A DNA stretch of 64,000 nucleotides, from assembly GCA_949130495.1 (NCBI GenBank), contig OX422222.1, forward strand, positions 274,526,109-274,590,108, in the 5' to 3' direction. Below, piece by piece: positions 35,022-47,591 of this stretch; the first letter of the stretch is position 1; each line of letters opens with the position of its first letter. The stretch comes from Sambucus nigra (taxonomy: Eukaryota > Streptophyta > Magnoliopsida > Dipsacales > Adoxaceae). Position numbers and translations under genes: made by a program. The notes under the pieces were generated by a model. It saw only the letters and a list, made by a program, of their open reading frames with translations. It did not search any database and had not been told where the DNA came from.

Positions 35022-35390
35022 CAGTACAAAAAAAAGCTTTCTGAGACGGTGCTCCAAACGTCTCAAAATGTCCTTTGGCCGTCACAAAAGCTTTTTTTGA
35101 CGCCATTTGAGACGGCAAAGGGGCATCGTATTAGACCCCCGTTTTAAAAGCTTTTTGAGACGGAAGTAGCCGTCTCAAAAAGTTTTTTTGAGACAGGAAA
35201 TATGCCATCTGAAAAGGTCATTACTTATAGAACCCTTTGAGACAGTAAAAAATCCGTCTTTTATAGTTTTTTTAGAGACGCCATCAAACATCCCGAAAGT
35301 GTGTTTTTAGATGATAACTTAGCCGTCTAAAAAAATCACCATTTATAGAACCCTTTTGAGATGGCAAAGAACCAGTTTTAATAATTTTAC
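35022..35390. repeat. Left subterminal repeat region of the CACTA element
   Basis: At least ten copies in both orientations of a short word around 'tttgagacggca' / 'gccgtctcaaaa'. Such repeats bind the TnpA-type protein in En/Spm elements. Confidence 0.75.
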
Positions 35391-38300
35391 GACCAAAATT
35401 ATCATTTCATCCATTCCGTAATATACTCTATATAATTATAAACAAAACCTCTTATAAACAATATGACATATTTTGCATCCCATTTCAACATATAACATAT
35501 AATTTTCCATTCAACTCTAATTAAAGTTCATACAAAGAAAAAATACACAATTTAAACATTGTGTCCAACATAGATCTCTCTATACAATTTCACACGTCTC
35601 ATTAGAAAAAAATACATAAAAAGCCACTTATCCTTAACATAAAATGATGTACGCAAAGTAAACTCGCAATCTTCAAGCATACGACCTCCAACAAAACGAC
35701 TTCAATATCTTGCCTTGTCCACAAAAGATTTCCACCTGCAATAAAATTTATTAAGTTTCAGTTACCTTAAACAAAGAAGTACTCTTTTTTAATAGTTCCT
35801 ATAGATGACAATCTTTAAAAACCTTGTCAAATTTGTATATCTTCATATTATTCACTTTTAAAAACATTTAATATTTTTTTTAAAATTCGACAGAGTCTCC
35901 TTTGTTTATTCATGAAAACCAACCTGTTTAAACATAAAATTTAACTAAAAACAACGACAAAAATAGGCACAACACTCTAAACAACTCATGTAAATAAATA
36001 TATATATTACGATTCCTTTTACCGTTGGACAACAAAATGAACAAAATTTAACTTGAATATGTCTCACCCTACTTGTGGTTGACCGCAAAACTAAAGAGGA
36101 CATAAGCGACAAGGTCTTGTTCGAGATAATATATGCAAAAGCTCCAATGGTAAAAGGCTCAAGTATACGTATAACAAGTCCTCGTGGGATAGTAAACTTC
36201 CTGCAACAAACGGGATTCAAAACGCAGTTAGCTATGGTTCTGAAAAAGTCAAGAAACATTAACTTGATTTAGATACTAGGAAAATACTTGTTTAAAACCC
36301 AATACAAAAACCATCTCTAAAGATGTCATGATTAAAATAAGAACAAACACTAAAAACCTTACTGATTTAACTATTTAACACTTAACGGACTGATTACTAA
36401 CTAAACTAATAACCCAACTGACTTAGATTGAAACAATATACTTATAATACTAAAACAGTCACAAAACGAGTAATGAAATGCCCCATAACCTATTTACGAA
36501 GTAATAAAGAAACTAAGACTACCCACCATTTTGAGTACCAGCTAAATCAAATCAATGTGCAATACACCATGTAACATCGAATCACCATCACACCAAGTCC
36601 TAGTTCTTTTCGCAACCCCCAAAATATAATTGTAGAACCTCCACCACAACAAAATGCATTATATTGATTCCAGCAAAAAATAAAACTACAACAAAATACT
36701 TAGATCAATGTTTTATTAATGGTTCTGATTAATGGTTCTGGATTCCAATAATCCATAAAGATATTGAGCATTATATGTTATGTTGTTAGTAAGACGATAC
36801 GATTCGCTACTAACATAAAAAGATACGTATCGACCCTTTGTATCGAAAATACCCATTTATCGTACGTATTAGCTTTAAATTGCAAGTCAAAACCTGACTC
36901 GTATGACTCGCGATTCACTTGTGATTCAAACTGTCCAATTCGGGAAGGCCTGTTTTGGTATCTGGGTTTAAAAAACTAAAAAAAAACTTCTTTTTTTTTC
37001 AGCCGAAAATGCCGTAAATATTATTTAAAGACTTTAAAACACCAAAAGGAGAAAAACCCTAGGTATAAAAGGTCCCTTTCTCACTTTTCTTGTGCTCCCC
37101 ACCATTAATATTCTTTACATCTCTTTATAACAACACTTTCTTATCTTTTTCTTCAAGTTTTTGCCAAGAGAAGCTTCCACCCTATTTAATATCATTTGTT
37201 TTAGTACTTTGGTAAGTAACCTACTTTATTTATTCTTTCTCACTTTCTCAACCTATTTAATGTCTTCCTACTTATTTATTAAGTTATCTTTATTTATTTA
37301 TTATTTTGGTAGCTTTGATCTTTGATATTTCCTCTTTATTTATTGTGGTTCACCACGCATGGGATTATTGTGAAAAGGTGAATGATAATCCCACAATTTG
37401 TTGCTTATTTTCCCTCTTTTTACCCCTATTTTGGCCACTAGATATTTCTGTTTCAGGGTAACAATATGCTGTTATTTTGGGAAAGCAATTAGCTTCTGTT
37501 TTTGGCAGCATTTTCATGCTATTTTAGCCTCATTTTACCCCTATTTTGTTCACTATATATTTCTATTTTGGGGAAGCAATATGCCATGTTGTGTCGTATC
37601 CTGTATAGCATGTTGGGTCCATTCTTTGTATTCCCACACTTGATTACTCAAAGCTCACAAAACTAGCCTCATTTGTTTTCAAACAGAAGCCCAACTTAGC
37701 AGCCTCATCAACCCACAATTCATCCAAATTACACAACCAAATATACCCCTAATAAAATATGCATCTTTATTTAGTTTCCAGCGTACTGTGGGTTGTTGAG
37801 CGGAGCAACACACAGAATTGTCTCCCCAAACCTTTTCCCACATCGAAAAACTTGAGCATTCGCTCCCAATTTTAGGGTGGGAGTCTACCAATTCCACATG
37901 TTTCACTTGAGAAAGATTAAAATTAATTTATCAGTTGGTAAATAATTCTATTAGAACTTTTTTCTAGAAAAAAACAATGAGCTGCATCTCAACCACACCT
38001 TGAGCCTGGCGCGTAGGCATATAGGATGCACGCCTATGAAGGAGTAATGGGGAACGAGTAAGGTTGTATGAGGATTTATTTGATATTTTGCATTCAAAAA
38101 TTCAAAAATATTATAATAGATCCCATTATTATGTTTAGGGTATTTATTAGTAATTATCCCTTTGTATTTTAGTCCTAGTAGAATTGGGATTTCAGTCTAT
38201 ATATAAGTATACTCCTCCTTATTGAAGAGAACTTTTGACATGAATTGGATATTGGAAATTAGTTTAATTATTAGTTATTTTAGTCTCGTCTTTTAATTAT

Positions 38301-38800
38301 TGGTTCTCTTCTAGAGAAAATCTTTTAATAGTTGTACTGCATCAAGGAGCCTCACAAAGCGTATTATTTGTGCTTTTGTGAGCCTAAAGCCTAGGCATGA
38401 GCCTTGTATCGCCTTTGACAACCATAAGATAATCTTTTCAGGTAATGTTTAACTAAAGTCAATACAGCCAAATGTGTTCCCATGATCATATGGTTCAAAC
38501 TTAATCTTCCAACAACATTAAGCTGCATGTCATAACATTTGGCATCTAATCCAAATGGTGTATCCTACATATTAACTTATTTTTTCTCGTTTATTCTTGT
38601 GATGTGCCAGAACAATGGGCATACACCAGAAGTGGTGCTAGACAGATTCAGATCTAAGGCAAAGAAAAGTTATATATCTCTATTAACATAAAAAGATTGT
38701 GTCTTCTTCCTGTGTACATGGGTGCACCACCTCTTTTTTGTACTTCAAACTATAATATTTGATATTAGAATATTATTAGATTTTTTTTCTCAGTACTAAG
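35391..38800. other. CACTA interior, left part
   Basis: No transposase domain is seen. Minus-strand acceptor-like sites (TTTATTGCAG at about 35740, GTTTGTTGCAG at about 36205) precede short open stretches; the ORFs at 35945-36259 and 36075-36272 overlap on opposite strands and neither is convincing. On +, a TATA box (GGTATAAAAGG, about 37055) with a CT-rich leader and a donor-like TTTG/GTAAGT (about 37210) suggests a separate promoter, but I can follow no coding exon after it. Confidence 0.4.
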
Positions 38801-38806
38801 TAGTAT

Positions 38807-39369
38807 AAGATACTTTCATCATGGGTTGGGGTATTCATCCCTCAAAATAACAAAAGAAAATATCATATGAAACTGAGTGTTGTACAATTGGCGTGGGGGC
38901 ACAAGGATAGAATAATCAATTGCATTTGAGATTTGTCTTTTCATTTATTCTGGAATAGGCAATATTTTTTATCTGGTTGCTGTTAATAGGAAAAAATAGT
39001 TTTTTGCCCGTTTGAAAATGTTCCGGGCTTATCCCTTGTTTATAAAAGTCCATGAAACCGTTGATGGAATGGTTTGAGTAGCAACTAAAAGATACTTTCA
39101 TCATGGGTTGGGTTATTCGTCCCTCAAAATAACAAAAGCAAATATCATATGCAACTGAGTGTTGTACAACTGGCGTGGGGGCACAAGGATAGAATACTCA
39201 ATTACATTTGAGATTTGTCTTTTCATTTATTCTCAAATAGGCAATATTTTTTATCTAGTTGCTGTTAATAGGAAAAAATAGTTTTTTGCCCGTTTGAAAA
39301 TGTTCGAGGCTTATCCCTTCTTTATAAAAGTACATGAAACCGTTGATGGAATGGTTTGAGTAGCAACTA
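38807..39369. repeat. Tandem duplication, 282-bp unit x 2
   Basis: Copy 1 starts at 38807 and copy 2 at 39089; both run from 'aagatactttcatcatggg' to 'tttgagtagcaacta'. Copies differ at only a few positions, so the duplication is younger than most repeats here. No gene is seen. Confidence 0.95.
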
Positions 39370-41864
39370 ATTATGACCCTAGTAGAATAGTTTGGATAAG
39401 AAGATAAACTTTTAAATTACAGTTATCCTAGAGTAGAAAGTCGATGATGACATGATACCTAGGTAGTGTACATACAGATCACCACTGATTTCAGGAACAA
39501 AGCTTCTTGCAGCAGCACGTTGAACCATCCAATATAATGTAAGTGGCTGGAGGAAAATAAAATGAATAAAAGCTATCATTGTCTGTATTTATTTGATACA
39601 GAATAATAATGGCATTCGACTTGCTAGAAAATATGTAAGTTCAAACAGTCCAGAATAGAAAATTCTTGATTTGAACATTCTTTTGGCATACTTCAAAACA
39701 TTTTTACAAATTAAATCCAATCGGTTTGATGTTTTTCCATCATCCCTATTTGATCTTGCCAAATAAAAATTGCAGGCGACTTAATAGGATAGTAATAATA
39801 AACAATGGTATAATACAATAGAATTATTAGAGATAACACAGCTCTGAAGTAATAATTCACACACATTGCACAGGCCATACCCAATGAAGAAGCAAAGAAA
39901 CTGGAGAATATATAGGGATTAACCTCCATTCGTAGTAGTCCTTCCAACTACTTAATTGCTTTTGTATTAGAGACGAAGGCTCTCCTTTTTTTACGTTGAT
40001 GTAAAGTAACTTCCAGAAATATCAAGAATTAGTTCAAAAATGAGATAAGTTACACAACAAAATATTATACCTCTACATGGGCAAAATGTACTTGAAAGAT
40101 TCCAATCCTCAATCAACCTAGGAATAATGTAGATATGAGAAAAGATGTCATTAGGAATTGACTGGAGCAGCAGGCCATCCTATATTTCTAATGTAGTGGA
40201 TTCTTGCTACCATTCACATAACTCAGTCTGTTTCACAAATGCAAGGGCATTATTTGCAGGAATTTCGCATCATGATTTTCCTTCAAATTTTAGTTTTTAT
40301 TTTTATAATTTTTTTGGGTGATGTATGGCAAACACTTTTTAATTTGACTATATTTCAATGTGGAATTGTAGCATGAAGGGACCATGATCCATGTTATAAA
40401 GGAGTCTAACTTTGCGTGTGCTTGGTAAAAATCACTAGTTTGACTAACTAGTTTTGGGGCACAATCGCATTAGGTTGACTATGTCATGCCATACATATGA
40501 ATATGTACATGCATATCTACATCTAGTATGGATCAAAGCATAAGTTTGATAACTTGTAGCCAAATAAAATGGAAAACCAGCAATTTGATCTAGATATCCT
40601 TATGTAATGATGTAAACACGAAGCAAAACTTAATACAGTTACACATATCAACAAAATAATTTTCCCCCGATTATAAAAAGTGGGGACGAGTTCAAATTTT
40701 TATAACCCAACAAAATCAGCATCAAAAAATTCAACGAGCCCATATTCCTCTTAAGATCCAAACTCACACTATCCCTAAATAATTGATTCAAAACATTCAC
40801 TTTATCACATTCACAGGGTTAGTTGGGTTTAGGGAGTACTCCTACACCTATGGCACACAGATACTCTTTGTAGGACTCTTTAACAAGTGTTGGACTTGAA
40901 CTCGCTAGGACACGAGAGGATACATCGGGACATGCTTAGGATGTGTTGGGGCATGCTCAAGATATGCTAGGACATGCTCAGGGTACATTTTTGTACACAC
41001 AGGGTAATTTTAATATTGATTCATAACCATCAATTATTTTTATGCTGTTATTATTGACTCAAATAACATTATTTAGTTGATTGCATCTTAATTAGTAATC
41101 ACCCCTCTCTTGTGTGGAATTTTGATCTCATAACTAGGAAGCTATGAGTTCATATGAGTCAACAAGGAAGCTATGGACCTGGTTTTAAACAATAACTAGG
41201 AAGCTATAATACCTGGTCTTAAACAATAACTACGAAGATATTTACATCATCTGATCTTTGTTTTGTTTTGAATTGTTATTTTATGAGTTTTCTATTAAGT
41301 AACACTTTAAGTGTTAGTCCAAATAACGAAGCTATGAGATTATATATTGAGCAGTTTATATATTTTAGTACTTATGGTTGAATGTATAAACTGAGCAGTT
41401 CATATATTCTAGTACACGGTATTATACCCTCTTAAATGAGCACAACAATTTGTACCTGATCATGGTAAGTGTTAGCTACCACACATATATACAGATTCTC
41501 ATTATCAACTGCTTCATTCATTCATTATTTTTTTAAAGGTCTATTAGTGGGGATTCTTTAGGAAGGTACGTGTTGTGTTGCGAGTGAGCCTTGTATAAAG
41601 GAGTTATTATTAGCTTCAGACTTGAATAGGATTGGTAAGGGAAATGGAAGTGATGAATGGAAAATTCTTATAGTAGAAAATGGAGTGGAGATTTCAAAAA
41701 AAAGGTGTGGTACTTCCTTTCACACTTTTTATAGTCAGTGGTTGATAAAATCGATTTCTCTCGAATAATTTATTACCGTGGCCAATGCCATTGAGGATAC
41801 AAAGGTGAATTTTAATCAATTGAAATTTATGGACATTGTTTATAGTGACTAGATTTTCGGATAA
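39370..41864. other. CACTA interior, middle part
   Basis: AT-rich, no convincing ORF. Short tandem words occur at about 40910-40985 ('ggacatgctcaggatatgcta') and about 41125-41240 ('taactaggaagctat'). Confidence 0.4.
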
Positions 41865-42122
41865 AATGTCGACTGAACGATGCAAGATTCTTTATCAGAT
41901 GTCAGCTGACCGATGCGAGGTTTTGGTCTACCGACATTTAGAATCAAATGTCGGTTGACTGATGTTTAGGATCAATAGATGTTTAGGATCAAATGTCGGC
42001 TGACCGATATGAGATTCTTGATCAGATCTCGGTTGATCGAAGTTTAGGATCAACATATGTTTAGGATCAAATGTTGGTTGACCAACGTGAGATTCGTTAT
42101 CAAATGTCGGCTGACCGAACAT
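41865..42122. repeat. Tandem repeats with TCGGYTGACCGA motif
   Basis: Several units of 'gtttaggatcaaatgtcggctgaccgat' with a longer period near 100 bp. The core tcggctgaccga is an inverted repeat (TCGG/CCGA). A 64-codon minus ORF over it is just the repeat translated. Confidence 0.7.
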
Positions 42123-44170
42123 GAATTAGTGATTGGTTATAAACCAAAGAAATAATGAAATGAATAAACAAACTCAATCTATCAAATGCATATTATCACC
42201 ATGAATATCACTATATATCCGAAAACTGTATCGCACTAGCATGGTGTTATGTGATGCTAAGGTTCTATTTTTTTTTCAATAAAGAAAAACTTCTTTATTT
42301 ATTAAAGGGATCTTAAAAAACCTACAAACAGAAGCAGAGCTCAAGTAACATGGTTCATTCTACAACCCCTAGGATGACAACAATATCAATGAGTGATACA
42401 AATATATCCATCAGATCAGAAAATAGCTATCAGGGAGAATAATGTCATAATAACTGAATAGTTTGAGAAATCTAGAACTAGAAACAAAATCTTGACTTAT
42501 TTTTTCTAGTAGTAAAGAGTAGAAACTTACGTTTTCATTGCCATTGTTAGATCAGTATTACCCCCCCATCATTTAGTTATTAACTTTGGAATTTTCCACG
42601 ATCGTTGCAGTAAACAACCAATATCATATATGGTTTCTCTACGGAAAGACCATACAAGCTTTAATGCCTCAAGAGTCCCTATTACTGCTCCTCTTGGATC
42701 TCTAGCTGGCCCAAACTACTGCTTATGTGGGGGTCTTATTGTTCTCGCTCTCACTCCAGCATAATTAGTTCCATATGCTAAGGTGCGGAATTTGTTTTAA
42801 AGTTTAGCATTTAAGTAAATAATATACTATAGAGAAATTCCTTATAGATACACGAAAGTATAATATGAGATTCCATCTATATAATATGAGATTCCACAAC
42901 ACCACTATTCGGGTCCATTAGTATATGATGTCCATGCTTGCTTTCTTTTATAAGTGAACAATAGTTCCATTTAATTTATGTCATCAAAATGTGAACTAGT
43001 TACCACGTCATATTAATGGAGATAAGAGATAACAGTAGTTCCATTTAATTCATGTCATAAAAAATGCATAATCTATTTGAGTGATATAGACATAATATTT
43101 GAAAGACCTCAAACAACATTGGTTTTTGAAAGGCCTGGACATAATTCAGTGGTTTGAAAACTACCAGCCATAACCAAGTCAAGTCAGACATTGGTTTTAA
43201 CATAATTTAATGGTTTGAAAGTAATTCAGAATGTAAAATTCAACCTAACACGGAAAATAATGTTTCCTACAAGGTTCTCTAAACTTGGATAGGGGAAATG
43301 CCATTAAAATTGTTAATGTACGAGCATAAATTAACACGTTGGATAACCTAACCTTTGTTGATAAAAAGGATTTTATTTACAAAAATTTAAAAATCTACTA
43401 GATGACCTAAACCTTGTTGATAAAAAGTATTTTATTTACAAAAAATCCATTATCTATACTTTATTCATGGCATGGTCACTGGGATATCTAGACTCAAACA
43501 TTACAATCATGAGTTAACAATAAAATCAAAATTTGAAATTGCCCAAGATTTTATAATTTCCTAAGATCCCATTATGAATAAGTTCACATATAAGTCAATG
43601 CTTTAATAAATGAATATGTGATCTTTTTAGTTTTAAGTAGGTCATATAAATGACAAGGATTTGGAATTTCAAGAAAGTCTAAACCTAGAACATTTAAATA
43701 AAATCATTTAGTGCTAGACTTAATGATACCAAATAAAACATATTCATATACGTTAGGGGTAAAAAATTAGAAACCCATATTCCATCTTGCCAAGTATAAA
43801 CTGACCTTTGGATCTTGTGTTTTATGGCTCGAGTGAAGGTGGTCGAGTTGGGTTCTTATGATATAATGAAGAACCAATTACTATTATATTATTATAAGTA
43901 ATTTCTACTGTAATAAAAACTCCAACTATCCTAATAACCAACCAATTACATCAACAAGACATCGAATTACTTTTATATTACCTTTACTTTCATTTTAATA
44001 GCAACCAAACAAGGAAATTGACAATCAATATATAAAAAAACTAATTTGATGTCTTTAACCATATAATCTCATTTTTATAATTTCCAATTACCCTTAACCC
44101 CAATTTTTGAAACCCTAAGTAGCTAGCAACCTACACCACCATAATCTCACCATAACCAAGAGAACAGGAA
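42123..44170. other. CACTA interior, right part
   Basis: AT-rich, no gene seen. A-rich and 'aataaag' runs at 42260-42305 might be the tail of a minus-strand retroposon; this is not developed further. A tandem pair of about 60 bp containing 'ggataacctaacctttgttgataaaaag' lies at about 43330-43440. Confidence 0.35.
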
Positions 44171-44613
44171 ACACGACTTACCTTCAATGAGCGCAGGTGA
44201 GATATCTAGGGCGAGCGACGGTGGTAGGGTAGAAGTATAGGGCAAGCGACGGTGGTAGAGAGCAAGGTGGGTGAGTTTTTTTCCGGGTAGAGAAACAACA
44301 ATCTCAGGTTTTGCTTTACTTTTTATTTTTTGTTTTATTTGTAGGAGGTTTCATTTCTATGCATAAGGCTGGAGTTAAAATTGTGAAGGTGGGAAACTAA
44401 ATTATTTCACCCGTCTCATAAGGTGGACTATTTGAGATGGCTCTTAATATGCTGTCTCATTTGCCTCACTTTATAAGACGGTTGCGTTTACCCATCTAAA
44501 ATAATATTAGTTTTTGAGATGGTTGTTTTTTCCCGTCTCAAAACGTATGCTTTAGGGACTAAAAAATAAGTTGTCTCGAAAGCTTCCGTCTTAAAAGCTA
44601 CTTTTTTGTAGTG
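44170..44613. repeat. Right subterminal region of the CACTA element
   Basis: Contains GAGACGG/GTCTCA words (44400-44600) and, inward, two copies of 'agggc.agcgacggtggtag' (about 44207-44255), which on the minus strand could be transposase leader. The terminal repeat ends ...TTTTTTGTAGTG at 44613. Confidence 0.7.
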
Positions 44614-44616
44614 AAT

Positions 44617-46390
44617 TTTTACCCATAAGAGGGCTAGACTCTGTTTGCACGAGTGTTTTATTTTCTTGTGTGCGTATGAACCTACCTGTATGTACCATTT
44701 CTCTTCTCTATTATTTCTTGTACATATATAACTCATGCTTGTATCACTATTCACTCACACACTTGTAAAAATTCTCCATGTACACTTCACACCAGGTGCA
44801 CCTAGAATCACTTATATCCACATGTTGCCCATATCACTTCGAAATCCATGCTTAAGTGTCATTAACACACACCTACACATATCACATTTATATATATCCA
44901 TGCTCACTCATACTTATCACACACCACTTGTAGTTGATCCATGCTTAGGTTCACTACCACCCACTCACTTGTAGATAATTACACACCACTCACTCTGACA
45001 TAATCCATTCTTAGTATAGATTTACTTACTTGTACAATATCCCCTATTTGGCATGATGCTTATCAATAAAGATACTCTCTCCATAAGATTCTAATCAAGA
45101 GTCATGCATACTTCCCACTTCATCACGAAAGAGCGTTGCTATTAACCAAATTTTATCCCATAACTGGGGGGTCACTTTGTGATGGGCACTGGTCTAACAG
45201 GGCACAGTTAGACTAAGCAATATGACTCTCACCCACCATTAGATAAGTACCTTCGGCGTATATCAAACGGTTCCCCCCTCATCGTAGCGCTTGACCAAAG
45301 TCATGACGAGAGGTATATCGCAGGGAACTGATTCACGTACGTCGAGTATATCGAATTCTCTCTCATAGGTACTATCCCTACAAGGTATGTAGTGACGAAA
45401 TTCATGTACATTCAGGTATGTCAAATAACTTGTCCACACGTATCGATTGCCCTCAAAATTAATGCATATATCGTGGAAGTCATGCCCACGGGGGGAACAC
45501 CTTCGAGTTAACCCAACAACTACATACCCGCATATAAGTGTCAAACCTAGGTCACTCATATTGAGTATGTCGATTTCATCTTGAAACTCTGTAGAAATGT
45601 CGGGTCGGCATGTCATAAAAATTTTCGTGCAATTTTTAAAATGGGATCCACCCCATGAGCCTGATAACAAGTCCAACCATAATTTTTACATAATCAAACC
45701 CAATTTTTCCCGGCTCCGATCCCGTCGGGCAATTCTTTTTTCATATAGGTAAACCTAATAAATGAGAACCTAACAAACATCATAATAATCATGCTGAGAC
45801 CTATCTCTCATTTTTTTCCTTCTTTGATTTCCAAAAGTGTCCAAAAATGTTTTTCCTCCTTTATCAAAAATACCAAAAATATTTTTACTAAAAATATTTT
45901 CCTTCTTTTTACCCAGGAAAAAAACATTTTGTCCTCATCTTTTCAAAAAATGTCAAAAACATTTTTCCTCCTTTCCTTCTTTTGCAAAAAATAAATCCCA
46001 TTTTTTCTCCTTCTCAGGTCGATCGCATACCCTTGGCCTAGTTCCCTAGTAGCTTCGGTCTTCATTCAAACCACTTCGAAGATCCGTTAGTCACCTCACT
46101 TACTCCGAGTCAAGAAATCGTCTGCCCTTCATGGAGAACACAGACCATATGACGAATGTGTAGTGAGATTTATTGACGGTCCTACCCCAACTTACTTCCA
46201 ATATTGACAACCTTCAAATCGAGGTTCATGAGATGTAATGAATTCGAGTCCCTGTTCCCAAAGAGCCCTAATTCCTCTTACCTTGTGCTATGGGTCCACC
46301 CATACCTGAGCCTATATGGGTTCTCGAGAATACCAGCATGCTCCACGTGTTCCTCCTACTAATGGGCCACCACCAGCCCATCCCAGCTTC
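44617..46390 (+). other. Leader region of element B
   Basis: Continuation of element B after the CACTA element and before gag. Mostly non-coding: 'cactcac' and 'cacac' rich stretch at 44740-45000, then T-rich 'tttttcctcctttatcaaaa' words (45800-46010). An antisense ORF at 45263-45676 is listed separately. 'ATGGAGAACACAG' at 46131 could be the original gag start, but a stop follows after ten codons. Confidence 0.45.
45263..45676 (-). CDS. Antisense open frame in the leader, unknown
   Basis: About 138 codons open on the minus strand, bounded upstream by a stop; the first in-frame ATG is internal, so no clear start exists. It is acidic and contains two loosely similar segments ('DEIDILNMSDL' and 'REFDILDVRES'), hinting at an internal repeat. 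No family recognised. The + strand of the same DNA is full of stops. Could be chance. Confidence 0.2.
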   Translation of the reverse strand: MDLLSGSWGGSHFKNCTKIFMTCRPDISTEFQDEIDILNMSDLGLTLICGYVVVGLTRRCSPRGHDFHDICINFEGNRYVWTSYLTYLNVHEFRHYIPCRDSTYEREFDILDVRESVPCDIPLVMTLVKRYDEGGTV

Positions 46391-46393
46391 TTA

Positions 46394-47590
46394 TGTCGAA
46401 TCTTTCCCAGTCAGGGGCTAACTTACCTGTGACCGTTGATCCAAAGGAGGAAGAGTTGAATAAGGTCAAGTAAGACCTTAATATGTTGATCGAGAAAGTC
46501 AACCAAGTCACACTCTTTGGAAACTACATGGACTACACTCACATGTCTCCCTATCCTAAAACAAGGGTACTGAAAAAGTTCAAGATGCCCAACATCGAGA
46601 AATTTGAGGGTAGCGGACCCCTGATCGTTCATCTCCGTATTTATCCCCGAGCCATGACTCTCTTAGGGGCCTCTGAGGAAATAATGGACCAAATGTTCCA
46701 ACAAACCTTAAAGGATAGCGCTCTTTATTGGTTCTTACCTCTCGAGGAGTCCAAAATTCACAATTGGGAAGATGTTTCCCATGGGTTCATGTCACAATAA
46801 AAGTACAATGAAGAATTATAGGTTACCTATCATGATTTAAAGTTACTCAAGCAGAATCCTTGGGAGTCAATCAGTAACTTCATAGTAAGGTGGAGAGAGA
46901 AAGTAGCCACCATAACCAACTGACCTTCTAAAGAGGAGCAAGTCAGCATTATGAAGAAGAACTTCTTACCCCATGTACGAGCAACGATGGGAGGACATTA
47001 CTACCCTCATTTATGAGACCTCCGAGAATTAGGAGTGGAGATCGAAGAAGGACTTGACAAGACAAAAGTGGAGCCAAATAAAGTATCTGGATAATTCGCT
47101 CCTAAAAAGTTTAAAAAGCTAGTCAGTATCACAGTTTCAACCATCAACAACATCTCTCAGCCTGCCACTGCATGGGCACCAGAAAGCTTACCTAACCTAG
47201 TTGGGACGGAATACACCGAGCATCATGCTTCCCTCTCCAAAGTTTACCAAGCCCTCTCGAGCCGAAACCTTATCAAACCATTGGACCCTCGTCCATTACC
47301 AAACCTACTTCCTAGAAATTTCAAACCAGATGCCCATTGTGGATTTTGCCAAACTGCTGGCCATATTCTTAAATGTGATCCAAGGATTGATTGATCGGGG
47401 TGTCATTGCCCCACCAACCAATCCTAAACCAAACACTACTCACAATCCCCTCCCGAATCATACAAATGCCATTTTCCTCGAAGAAAACCCCAAAAACCCT
47501 GAATTTAACCCATCAACCCAGATCATACCAAACAAATCCCCAATTATACCCATATACTCTCCTAAACCCCTTGAAATATGCCCATACTTT
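46394..47590 (+). pseudogene. gag of element B, broken and interrupted
   Basis: From MSNLSQSG (46394) the frame runs with scattered stops. 'FKMPNIEKFEGSG' then 'HLRIYPRAM' and 'DSALYWFLPLEESKIHNWEDV' (46570-46790) match the Ogre/Tat gag core 'F..PdF.KFdGt..P..HL..Y.R.M.......DSL.G.A..WY..L.....W.dl'. 'VRWREKVATIT' follows. Near 47320-47375 'HCGFCQTAGHILKC' resembles the knuckle-like C-x-x-C-x(4)-H-x(4)-C before protease. The Copia-type element splits the following linker at 47592. Confidence 0.75.
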
Positions 47591-47591
47591 T

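Larger units (their letters stand above)
35022..44613 (-). mobile_element. CACTA (En/Spm) transposon, 9.6 kb, TSD AAT
   Basis: The left end CAGTACAAAAAAAAGCTTTC and the reverse complement of the right end, CACTACAAAAAAGTAGCTTT, form terminal inverted repeats. The 3-bp duplication AAT is perfect (35019-35021, 44614-44616). Both ends carry subterminal repeats of 'gagacggc/gtctcaaaa'. A donor-like site GAAG/GTAAGT about 430 bp in from the right end and acceptor-like TTGCAG sites near the left end, all on the minus strand, suggest the transposase gene ran right to left. No TnpA or TnpD domain is recognisable, so it is probably non-autonomous. Confidence 0.85.
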
